Positions 7,526-14,132 of a stretch of 34,445 bases of DNA are shown piece after piece (the first letter of the stretch is position 1; each line of letters opens with the position of its first letter). The DNA is taken from NCBI GenBank assembly GCA_016788285.1, contig JAEUSW010000096.1, forward strand, positions 1 to 34,445, written 5' to 3'. The notes under the pieces are model-generated. The model was not told where the DNA came from and made no database searches. It worked only from the letters and a program-made list of their open reading frames with translations. A program made the position numbers and the translations under genes. Source of the stretch: Flavobacteriales bacterium (GTDB lineage Bacteria; Bacteroidota; Bacteroidia; Flavobacteriales_F; PHOS-HE28).

Positions 7526-8678
7526 CGTTCGCAGGGTTGTTCCTCCGGTGCACCATCCACAGCCCGGCGGCGCCGGCGAGCATCAGCAGCACAGCGATCA
7601 GCTCGGCCTGCGTGGTGTCCCCGAAGAGCACCACATTGACGCGGATCTTCTCGATCCAGAACCGCTCCAGACCGTTCAACAGGAGGAAAAGGAAGAACAG
7701 GGCGCCATTCGGCCTCAGCCGGGTGCGCAGGGCCCACAGCACCGCGAAGAGCAGGGCACAGGCCAGGGTCTCGTAAAGCGGGGTGGGGAACACGGTCTCG
7801 GGTAGGGCCGTGCAGTAGCCTTCGAAGCACGGACGCCCGTCCAGGAGCGGGATGCCGATGCCATTGACGTTGTTCGGGTAGTCGTACTGCCAGAACCAGC
7901 GAGGGCCCGGACCGAGGACGGTGGTGTTCACGATGCCCCAGTCACCATCACCGCTCACCTGGCATCCGATCCGGCCGATGGCGTAGGCGAGCATCACCCC
8001 CGGTGCGGCGGCATCCGCCCCCGCCAGCATCGGCATGCCGTGGCGGCGGAAATAGCGCATCACCATCGCACCCGCCATGATGAGGCCGCCGTACATGGTG
8101 AGGCCCGTGAACAGGTCCGTGCCTCCGGGGTCGCTGATGAACGCCGCGAGCTCGTCGGGGTTCTCCAGCCAGTGGAAGAGCTTGGCCCCGATCACGCCCC
8201 ACAAGGCCGCCGTCATCGTGATGGAGCCCGCATGCTCAGCGGGAGCGATGACGACCGTCTCCGTCCGCGGCTTGTCGAGCTGTTGCCTGCGCTTCTCCCA
8301 CCAGACCAGGCCCGCCAGGGCGACCGCGCCCAGTACGCCACCCGTCACGCTGCCTGTGCCGCTGAACAGGAAGGCCTTCGTATCCGCCGTGGCCTGCGCG
8401 CTGTGCAGCACCAGGTACAGGCCTTTCCAGCCCAGTAGAAAGCCCAGCAGCGCCTGCGTGGCCAGTTCCGACGGGCTCGCCGGACGTCCGATGATGATGG
8501 TGCGGGTGGAGGGCTTCAGCAGGCCGGTCGACTGCTTCCGGCGCAGCTCGGCCGTCAGCGTCCGGTTGGCCACCACGAAGGCCACCGCCACGAAGAACCC
8601 GAAGCTGTTGAGGAACTTGAGGAACGGCAGGTCGATCCCCGTCAGGTCCAGCAGCGCGTGGTAGAGCGTGGGGTACAT
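7503..8678 (-). CDS. lgt: Prolipoprotein diacylglyceryl transferase
   Basis: A 391-aa multi-pass membrane enzyme, longer than the roughly 260-290 aa of proteobacterial Lgt. Lgt moves diacylglycerol from phosphatidylglycerol to the lipobox cysteine of lipoproteins. The signature is present as YAIGRIGCQVSGDGDWG, a variant of the family's GRxGNF...G motif. The C terminus has the usual LYE motif (FPTPLYETLACALLFAVLW) and a final helix. An internal soluble stretch (LRRKQSTGLLKPSTRT, then KRRQQLDKPRTET) accounts for the extra length. The ATG at 8678 begins 3 nt after the mtaB stop codon. Lipobox proteins in this window (the ABC adaptor and the GDPD-like protein) would be substrates. A paralogue of the housekeeping enzyme cannot be excluded. 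Confidence 0.88.
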   Translation of the reverse strand: MYPTLYHALLDLTGIDLPFLKFLNSFGFFVAVAFVVANRTLTAELRRKQSTGLLKPSTRTIIIGRPASPSELATQALLGFLLGWKGLYLVLHSAQATADTKAFLFSGTGSVTGGVLGAVALAGLVWWEKRRQQLDKPRTETVVIAPAEHAGSITMTAALWGVIGAKLFHWLENPDELAAFISDPGGTDLFTGLTMYGGLIMAGAMVMRYFRRHGMPMLAGADAAAPGVMLAYAIGRIGCQVSGDGDWGIVNTTVLGPGPRWFWQYDYPNNVNGIGIPLLDGRPCFEGYCTALPETVFPTPLYETLACALLFAVLWALRTRLRPNGALFFLFLLLNGLERFWIEKIRVNVVLFGDTTQAELIAVLLMLAGAAGLWMVHRRNNPANDGPGTAH

Positions 8679-8681
8679 GGG

Positions 8682-10055
8682 TCAGGCGGCAGGCGCGGGA
8701 GCGAGGGCAGGGGCAGGGGCAGGGGCAGGGGCAGGAGCAGGGGCAGGGGCAGGGGCGACCCTCGATCCGATGACATGCCCTTCGCCGTCGGACCGGTCCA
8801 GGGACACGGGCTCCACGGCATTCACCAGGGCAGCGTTGTATGGCACCGATACCCGCAGGTAGTTGTCGGTGAAGCCGAGCATGCGACCATCGGTCTCCTC
8901 GGCCTCGAACAGCACGGGGCGCACGGTGCCGAGGTGCCGTTCGACATGTGCCCGCTGCAGCTTGCCGCCCAGGATCCGGAGCTGTTTCGTGCGTTCGCGC
9001 CGCACCTCCATGGGCACGATCTCGTTCATGCGGATGGCCGTGGTGTTCGCGCGCTCGCTGTAGGTGAACACGTGCAGGTGGTCCACCGGTACGGAACGCA
9101 GGAAGGCGTGGGTCCTCAGGAACTCCTCGTCGGTCTCGCCCGGCGTGCCGGTGATGACGTCCGCGCCGACACAGGCATGCGGCATCAGCGTCTTGATGGC
9201 GTGCACACGGTCGGCATAGAGCGCCGTGTCGTAGCGGCGGCGCATGCGCTCCAGCAGGGCGTCGCTTCCGCTCTGCAGGGGCATGTGGAAGTGCGGGGCG
9301 AACCGCCTGCTGCCGGCCACGAAGCGGATGATGGCGTCGGAGCAGAGGTTGGGCTCGATGCTGCTGATGCGGAAACGCGCGATGCCCTCCACGCGGTCCA
9401 GCGCTTCGATCAGGCCGAGGAAGTCCTCGCCGTGGGAACGTCCGAAGTCACCGGTGTTCACGCCCGTGAGCACGATCTCCTTCACCCCCGAGGCGGCGAT
9501 GCGTTCCGCGATGGCCACGGTGTCCGCGATGGTGCCGCTGCGGCTGCGCCCCCGGGCCAGCGGGATGGTGCAGAAGCTGCAGAAGTAGTCGCAGCCGTCC
9601 TGCACCTTCAGGAACGTGCGGGTGCGGTCCCCGCTGTTCCATGACGGATGGAAGGCCCTCACCTCCTTGATGGGGCCGTGCACCGCCGCTCCGACCGGCC
9701 GCTTGCCGTCCGCCGCCTCGATGTGGGCCGCCAGGTCGAACTTCTCGTTGGCGCCCAGCACCAGGTCCACCCCGGGGATGGCCGCGATCTCCGCCGGCTT
9801 CAGTTGGGCATAGCAGCCCACCACGGCCACAAAGGCTCCGGGATTGATCCGCTGGAACCGTCGCACCCATTGGCGGCATTCCCGGTCGGCGTTCTCCGTC
9901 ACGCTGCACGTGTTGAGCACGAACACATCCGGACGGTCCTCGGGCCGCACCCGTGCATAGCCGGCCTCCTCCAGCCCGCGCGCGAGGGTGCTGCTCTCGG
10001 CGAAGTTGAGCTTGCAGCCCAGGGTGTGGAAGGCGACGGTGCGGGGGGAGCTCAT
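8682..10055 (-). CDS. mtaB: tRNA (N6-threonylcarbamoyladenosine(37)-C2)-methylthiotransferase MtaB
   Basis: A 457-aa radical-SAM methylthiotransferase, which converts t6A37 to ms2t6A37 in ANN-decoding tRNAs. The N-terminal cluster domain has C14 (TLGCKLN), C50 (LNTCSVT) and C81 (VGCYAQ). The radical-SAM cluster is C155, C159 and C162 in DGCDYFCSFC. The TRAM region near the C terminus contains EAEETDGRMLGFTDNYLRV. The ATG at 10055 is chosen because MSSPRTVAFHTLGCKLN matches the family start; the upstream open frame is unrelated. After the TRAM domain comes an odd 22-residue Ala/Pro tail encoded by a hexanucleotide repeat (8705-8752). First gene of the operon with lgt and suhB. Confidence 0.95.
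   Translation of the reverse strand: MSSPRTVAFHTLGCKLNFAESSTLARGLEEAGYARVRPEDRPDVFVLNTCSVTENADRECRQWVRRFQRINPGAFVAVVGCYAQLKPAEIAAIPGVDLVLGANEKFDLAAHIEAADGKRPVGAAVHGPIKEVRAFHPSWNSGDRTRTFLKVQDGCDYFCSFCTIPLARGRSRSGTIADTVAIAERIAASGVKEIVLTGVNTGDFGRSHGEDFLGLIEALDRVEGIARFRISSIEPNLCSDAIIRFVAGSRRFAPHFHMPLQSGSDALLERMRRRYDTALYADRVHAIKTLMPHACVGADVITGTPGETDEEFLRTHAFLRSVPVDHLHVFTYSERANTTAIRMNEIVPMEVRRERTKQLRILGGKLQRAHVERHLGTVRPVLFEAEETDGRMLGFTDNYLRVSVPYNAALVNAVEPVSLDRSDGEGHVIGSRVAPAPAPAPAPAPAPAPALAPAPAA
8705..8752. repeat. Hexanucleotide microsatellite (GGGCAG)8 inside the end of mtaB
   Basis: Eight tandem 6-bp units, seven GGGCAG and one GAGCAG (8735-8740). On the coding strand they give an alternating Ala-Pro tail on MtaB. 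Unit length is a multiple of three, so slippage would change tail length without shifting the frame. The array ends about 27 bp from the lgt start codon. Confidence 0.95.
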
Positions 10056-10095
10056 GGGCCCGGATACCGCGGCGCTCGACGGCCACGGCGGGCGG

Positions 10096-10103
10096 CGAAG
10101 GTA
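10096..10103 (-). promoter_or_regulatory. Possible -7 box TACCTTCG for the mtaB operon
   Basis: One mismatch to TAnnTTTG on the minus strand, 40 nt upstream of the mtaB ATG, in the 178-bp spacer between mtaB and the plus-strand genes. That would give a leader of about 35 nt. Confidence 0.4.
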
Positions 10104-10233
10104 CGCGGACGGGGCCGGGGGGCATCCCGCGCATGCGGCGTCCGTGGATCGCATCGCACTTTTTTGCTCCCGTGTCAAGGCCCGCTGGCAACCCTTTGCA
10201 CGGGCCGCCGTCTACCCTCCGCATCCGATCGCC

Positions 10234-10347
10234 ATGGGCACCCTTCGCGCACGACCCGGCAACCGCAGCCAGCTGATCCTCACCGGCGGCGTGCTGTCCG
10301 CCATCCTGTCCGTCCTGTCCTTCCTGCTGGCCTACATCGTCCTCTGA
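10234..10347 (+). CDS. Possible 37-aa single-pass membrane peptide
   Basis: An ATG at 10234 opens a 37-codon frame. It has a basic N terminus (MGTLRARPGNRSQ) and one hydrophobic segment (LILTGGVLSAILSVLSFLLA) running almost to the end. The same frame is open further upstream, but only this ATG gives a sensible topology. It ends 23 bp before the TraB/GumN-like gene on the same strand. I recognise no family. A chance hydrophobic frame in GC-rich DNA is possible, so the call rests on topology and position alone. Confidence 0.4.
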   Translation: MGTLRARPGNRSQLILTGGVLSAILSVLSFLLAYIVL

Positions 10348-10357
10348 CCGCCGCGCC

Positions 10358-10365
10358 TACCTTGG
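10358..10365 (+). promoter_or_regulatory. -7-like box TACCTTGG before the TraB/GumN-like gene
   Basis: One mismatch to TAnnTTTG, ending 5 nt before the ATG at 10371, so a leaderless mRNA is predicted. Confidence 0.5.
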
Positions 10366-10370
10366 CGCAC

Positions 10371-11240
10371 ATGCGCTCGATCCCCTTGCTGGGCGGTGTG
10401 CTGTGCACCCTCCTGGCCGCAGCCCAACCGCTGCCGCACAGCCTCCTGTGGCGCATCAGCGGTCCGGGCATCACGGCGCCCGCCTATGTGCTGGGCACCG
10501 TGCACAGCCGTGATGCACGGGCCTACCAGGGCAATGACAGCCTTTGGACCGCCATGGCCGCCTGCGCCGAGGTGGTCGGGGAACTGGACAATGAAGCGGC
10601 CGCGAAGGGTGGGCTCGCCGTGCTGAGCGCCATGCAGATGCCGGGCGGCAAGGCCTTGGCCGACCTCTACCGGAAGAAGGACCTTGAACGCGTCCGCGAT
10701 GCGCTCCAGGAGCACCTGGGCCTGATGGCCCTGGCCAGCGACCGCATGAAGCCCTTCTGGTCGATGGCCCTGCTCACGGAGACCTTGATGCGCAACGACA
10801 GCGCGCTTGTGCTGGATGAAGCGGTGCAGGCGCGTGCCCGAAGGTCGGGCCGGACGGTGAGCGGCCTGGAGACCATGCAGGAGCAGCTGGCCGCCATCGA
10901 TGCCATCCCCTTGGAGGACCAGGCCGCCATGCTGCTGGAGATGGTGCGCAACGGCCTGTACCGCGGCTCGATCGAACGCATGATGGACGCCTATGCCCGG
11001 CAGGACCTGGAGGCGCTGGAGGCCGTGGTGAGGGAGGGGGGGATGCCCAGTTCCATGGACGCGGCCCTGCTCGCCGAGCGGAACGGCCGGATGGCCGACC
11101 GGATGGCCGCGAGGCTGGCGGAGGGCTGCAGCTGCTTCTTCGCCATCGGGGCCGCCCATCTGCCGGGCGCCGGCGGGGTGCTGGACCGCTTGCGGGGCAA
11201 GGGCTTCCTGCTCACGCCCGTGGCGGTGGAACCGGACTAA
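10371..11240 (+). CDS. TraB/GumN family protein, secreted
   Basis: A 289-aa protein with a signal peptide (MRSIPLLGGVLCTLLAAAQP). The family's N-terminal motif is present as AYVLGTVHSRDARAY, where the G-x-x-H segment is typical of the Tiki/TraB/GumN fold. The matching C-terminal motif is FFAIGAAHLPGAGGVLDRLRGKGF. Eukaryotic Tiki relatives are metalloproteases using these conserved residues; bacterial members are uncharacterised, and GumN sits in a xanthan locus without known function. The protein should act in the periplasm or at the surface. It converges with the EEP-fold gene: the stop codons TAA (plus) and TAG (minus) overlap within 11237-11240. Family call is good; activity is unknown. 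Confidence 0.85.
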   Translation: MRSIPLLGGVLCTLLAAAQPLPHSLLWRISGPGITAPAYVLGTVHSRDARAYQGNDSLWTAMAACAEVVGELDNEAAAKGGLAVLSAMQMPGGKALADLYRKKDLERVRDALQEHLGLMALASDRMKPFWSMALLTETLMRNDSALVLDEAVQARARRSGRTVSGLETMQEQLAAIDAIPLEDQAAMLLEMVRNGLYRGSIERMMDAYARQDLEALEAVVREGGMPSSMDAALLAERNGRMADRMAARLAEGCSCFFAIGAAHLPGAGGVLDRLRGKGFLLTPVAVEPD

Positions 11241-12370
11241 GGCGTGCGAAGGGCCATCTCGCACACGATGGCCCGGTGGTCGCTCAGTTCATCGGGCAGC
11301 GTGCGGAAGTTCCAGGCCGCCAGCTCGGGACCGTGCAGGATGTGGTCGATGCGGAAGCTGGGGAAGACGCCGATGTACGTGTGGCCCACCCCGCGGCCGC
11401 TCTCCACGAACGCATCGGTGAGCCGGTCGGTGAGCAGCGCATAGCTGTAACTGATCGGCGTGTCGTTCAGGTCGCCGCAATAGAGGATGGGGTGCGGGCT
11501 GTCCGCCATGTGCGCCACGATCATGCGCGCTTCCTCGGCCCGGCGCAGGAACGCGTTGCGCAGCAGCCCCGCGATCCGCAGCCCGCCGCTGCGCAGGCTG
11601 TCCGCATCGGTGCCCGTGTCGAGGTCCTCCATGAACTTGTACTCATGGCCGCCGAAGCGCACACTGGCCAGGTGCGCGTTGTATACCCTCAGGGTGTCGT
11701 CGCCCACGGCGATGTCCGTCCAGATGCACAGGTTGTTCAGGTCATCGGCGAACTCCAGGGTGCCCTTGCCCACGACCGGGTGCGTGCTGAAGGTGGCGAT
11801 GCCGAAGTGGTGGCCCTTGCGGGTATGCGCCGTGTAGCTGTCGTGGCAGGCCCGGTAGCCCAGGTGCCGGAGCAGGGTGTCCTTGGTGTTGAAGAAGCGC
11901 CGGTCCTCGGCCAGGAAGAACTCCTGCAGGCACAGCACGTCAGCACCCTCGAACGCGATGAGGTCGAGGATCTCGTTGCGGGTCTGGGTGTTGTTGCTCC
12001 AGTTGTACAGGTCGAACAGCCGCACGTTGTACGACATCACTTTCACGTGCCGATCGCCGGCGTCGGTGGGAGGGTGCCGTTGCCCGAGGAGCTGTACATA
12101 ATCGCCGATGTGCCCGAAGCCGATGCCGACCACGATCGCGCTCACCAGCATCCGTTTGGGCCGGAAGAGCGCCCACCAGACCAGGAAGAGGAAGTGGGTG
12201 ATCAGCACGAAGGGGTAGGCCATGCCGAAGAAGGCCAGGGGCCAGAAGGCGTCCGGCGGCACCCGGGCGGACAGGTAAGCCAGCAACAGCAGCAGCGCAG
12301 CGAGCAGGTTGGCCCACCAGAGGGGCCTGTGCCAGCGGCTGGGCCGCGCGCGGCGGGGGGGCTCACTCAT
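11237..12370 (-). CDS. Membrane-anchored endonuclease/exonuclease/phosphatase-fold protein
   Basis: A 377-aa protein. Residues 17-88 contain about three hydrophobic helices. The catalytic domain of the DNase I/sphingomyelinase/inositol-phosphatase fold starts near 108. Motifs are VMSYNVRLFD (N115), CLQEFF (metal-binding E150), YCGDLNDTP (Asp and Asn of the active site) and the final LSDHRAIVCE (catalytic H365). All key residues are present, so an active Mg2+-dependent phosphodiesterase or phosphatase is likely, facing away from the cytoplasm if the three-helix topology holds. The substrate could be a lipid head group or a nucleic acid. The first 8 bp overlap the end of the upstream rhomboid gene, which suggests co-translation. 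Confidence 0.88.
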   Translation of the reverse strand: MSEPPRRARPSRWHRPLWWANLLAALLLLLAYLSARVPPDAFWPLAFFGMAYPFVLITHFLFLVWWALFRPKRMLVSAIVVGIGFGHIGDYVQLLGQRHPPTDAGDRHVKVMSYNVRLFDLYNWSNNTQTRNEILDLIAFEGADVLCLQEFFLAEDRRFFNTKDTLLRHLGYRACHDSYTAHTRKGHHFGIATFSTHPVVGKGTLEFADDLNNLCIWTDIAVGDDTLRVYNAHLASVRFGGHEYKFMEDLDTGTDADSLRSGGLRIAGLLRNAFLRRAEEARMIVAHMADSPHPILYCGDLNDTPISYSYALLTDRLTDAFVESGRGVGHTYIGVFPSFRIDHILHGPELAAWNFRTLPDELSDHRAIVCEMALRTP

Positions 12371-13253
12371 GGCTGGCCTTGAACAGGAAGTCCTTCTCCT
12401 CCTTGCTGAGGCTGTCGTAGCCGCTGCGGCTGATCTTGTCCAGGATGGCGTCCACGCGGGCCTGCTTGTCGCGTTTATGGGCGGGCGCCTGGTCGGCCAT
12501 CACGGCCACCCGGCCGCGGTGGGCCACCTTCAATCGCCGGGCCTTCCTGCCGCTCAGCAGGTCCCACGCGCCTTCGAACCAGCCGATGAAGGCCGAGGCG
12601 ATATCGCGCCCTCGCCGCAGCTGCACCGCCGTGAGGTAACCCAGCAGCGCTCCGCCCAGGTGCGCGATGTGTCCGCCGCTGTTGCTGCCCTGCCGGATGC
12701 TCACCAGGTCGATCACCACGTAGATCAGGGCGATCCACTTCAAGCGCACCGCTCCGAAGAGCAGCAAGTGCACCACCATGTCCGGCCGGTACGCCGCGAT
12801 GCCGATGAACACGCCCATCACGGCCGCGGAAGCCCCCAGGATGGTGCTGCCCGTGGCGAACCGCTGGAACGGGGGGAACAGGTTGTAGGCCAGCACGTAG
12901 AGCGCCAGCCCGAAGAGCCCGCCCAGCAGGTAGTTGCCCAGCAGTCGCTTGGGTCCCAGCAGGTCCTCGAACAACCGACCGCTGAACCAGAGCATCAGCA
13001 GGTTGAAGAAGATGTGGAACACATCCGCATGGGTGAACATGTAGGTCACCACCGTCCAGGGCCGGAGGGCCAGTGACGGCAGGTGGCTGGTGGCCATCAT
13101 CCACTTCAACAGGTCGGGCTCGGGGGTGCCCGTGAGGAAGAGCACCAGGCCCACCGCATGGTAGACCAGGAAGACGCCGAGGTTGATGAGGATGAGCCGG
13201 ACCGCGGCGCCGCCGGTGCGCCAGTGCATGCTCACATCGTCGCGGATGCCCAT
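12363..13253 (-). CDS. Rhomboid family intramembrane serine protease with C-terminal extension
   Basis: A 296-aa six-helix rhomboid core plus a soluble tail. The catalytic pair is present: S142 in ILGASAAVMG and H198 in GGHIAHLGG. The oxyanion region HIFFNLLMLWFSG (H80, N84) is also intact. The first residue of the usual GxSG is kept, but the residue after Ser is Ala rather than Gly. Residues 215-296 form a basic, soluble region ending SRSGYDSLSKEEKDFLFKAS, a short helical module often found behind Bacteroidota rhomboids. It should cleave single-pass membrane proteins; targets are unknown. Second of two rhomboid genes after mutL, with a 105-bp gap from the first. Confidence 0.92.
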   Translation of the reverse strand: MGIRDDVSMHWRTGGAAVRLILINLGVFLVYHAVGLVLFLTGTPEPDLLKWMMATSHLPSLALRPWTVVTYMFTHADVFHIFFNLLMLWFSGRLFEDLLGPKRLLGNYLLGGLFGLALYVLAYNLFPPFQRFATGSTILGASAAVMGVFIGIAAYRPDMVVHLLLFGAVRLKWIALIYVVIDLVSIRQGSNSGGHIAHLGGALLGYLTAVQLRRGRDIASAFIGWFEGAWDLLSGRKARRLKVAHRGRVAVMADQAPAHKRDKQARVDAILDKISRSGYDSLSKEEKDFLFKASHE

Positions 13254-13284
13254 CGTGGCCTGTGGATGCGTTCCAGGATGCCCG

Positions 13285-13320
13285 CAAAGTTCGGACCCTT
13301 CCGCACCGGCCGGAAAGGTA
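13285..13320 (-). promoter_or_regulatory. Two possible -7 boxes before the second rhomboid gene
   Basis: In the 105-bp spacer the minus strand has TACCTTTC at 13313-13320 and GAACTTTG at 13285-13292, each one mismatch from TAnnTTTG. The nearer box is 31 nt from the ATG at 13253. This may give the downstream rhomboid/EEP pair its own promoter. Confidence 0.3.
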
Positions 13321-13358
13321 TTCCACGAACGGTCCGCGCCGGACGGGCCAACGGCCGG

Positions 13359-14132
13359 TCAGAGCAGCATGCGGCGGCGCCAGTGCCGCAGCAGGATGAA
13401 GCCGAAGATCATGCCGCCCAGGTGCGCGAAGTGCGCCACGTTGTCGCCCGGGCTCTGCTTGAGGCCCATGAACAGCTCCACCAGGCCGTAGATCACCACG
13501 AAGTACTTGGCCTTGATGGGGATCGGCAGCAGCAGCAGGAAGATCTCCTGCTCGGGGAAGAGCATGCCGAAGGCCAGCAGGATGCCGAACACGGCGCCCG
13601 AGGCGCCGATGATCGTGCCCACATGGTCGAAGAAGACCTGGGTGAGCGCCTGCTGCGGCACGCCATAGGTGGCCATCACGCCGTTCAGGATGTGGTCCGC
13701 CTCGTCCAGGGAAGCGGCCGCCACCGCATCGCGCACCTCCTGGACATCGACCCCGTAGGCGGCCACCACCGCCTCATCGCGCAGGACCTCGTAGGCGTTC
13801 ACGCCCGTGTGCAGGGCCGCCGCCCCCAGGCCGCAGGCCAGGTAGTAGATGAGGAACCGCTTGGAGCCCAGGTAGCGTTCCACCGGACCACCGAACATGA
13901 ACAGGCCGAACATGTTGGTGAAGAGGTGCCCCAGGTCGCCGTGCAGGAAGAGGTGCGTGAACACCTGCCACGGCCGGAAGAGGGGGGAGCCCACATAGTA
14001 CATGCCCAACGTCGCGTCCAGCGTGTTCCGGCCCAGTTCGTCCGCGGGGAAACTGAACTTGGCGAGGAAGAAGAGGCCGTTGATGATCAGCAGGTTCTTC
14101 ACCACCGGCGGCAGCAGCGCGTTCGGGTTCAT
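13359..14132 (-). CDS. Rhomboid family intramembrane serine protease with an internal insertion
   Basis: A 257-aa rhomboid. The catalytic serine is S178 in IIGASGAVFG and the histidine is H237 in VAHFAHLGG. The HGDLGHLFTNMFGLFMFGG loop and helix match the family's H/N motif. Between helix 3 and the serine-bearing helix 4 there is a hydrophilic insertion at about 112-172 (EVLRDEAVVAAYGV to VFFDHVG), which is unusual in the minimal rhomboid core. The C terminus is short and basic. The ATG overlaps the mutL stop codon by 4 bp, so translation is coupled. Why a membrane protease is coupled to a mismatch-repair gene is unclear; gene-order conservation rather than shared function is the simplest reading. 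Confidence 0.93.
   Translation of the reverse strand: MNPNALLPPVVKNLLIINGLFFLAKFSFPADELGRNTLDATLGMYYVGSPLFRPWQVFTHLFLHGDLGHLFTNMFGLFMFGGPVERYLGSKRFLIYYLACGLGAAALHTGVNAYEVLRDEAVVAAYGVDVQEVRDAVAAASLDEADHILNGVMATYGVPQQALTQVFFDHVGTIIGASGAVFGILLAFGMLFPEQEIFLLLLPIPIKAKYFVVIYGLVELFMGLKQSPGDNVAHFAHLGGMIFGFILLRHWRRRMLL

Noticed and set aside
8705..8752. CRISPR-like tandem repeats
   Set aside because: The units are 6 bp with no spacers, inside the mtaB coding frame; it is a microsatellite.
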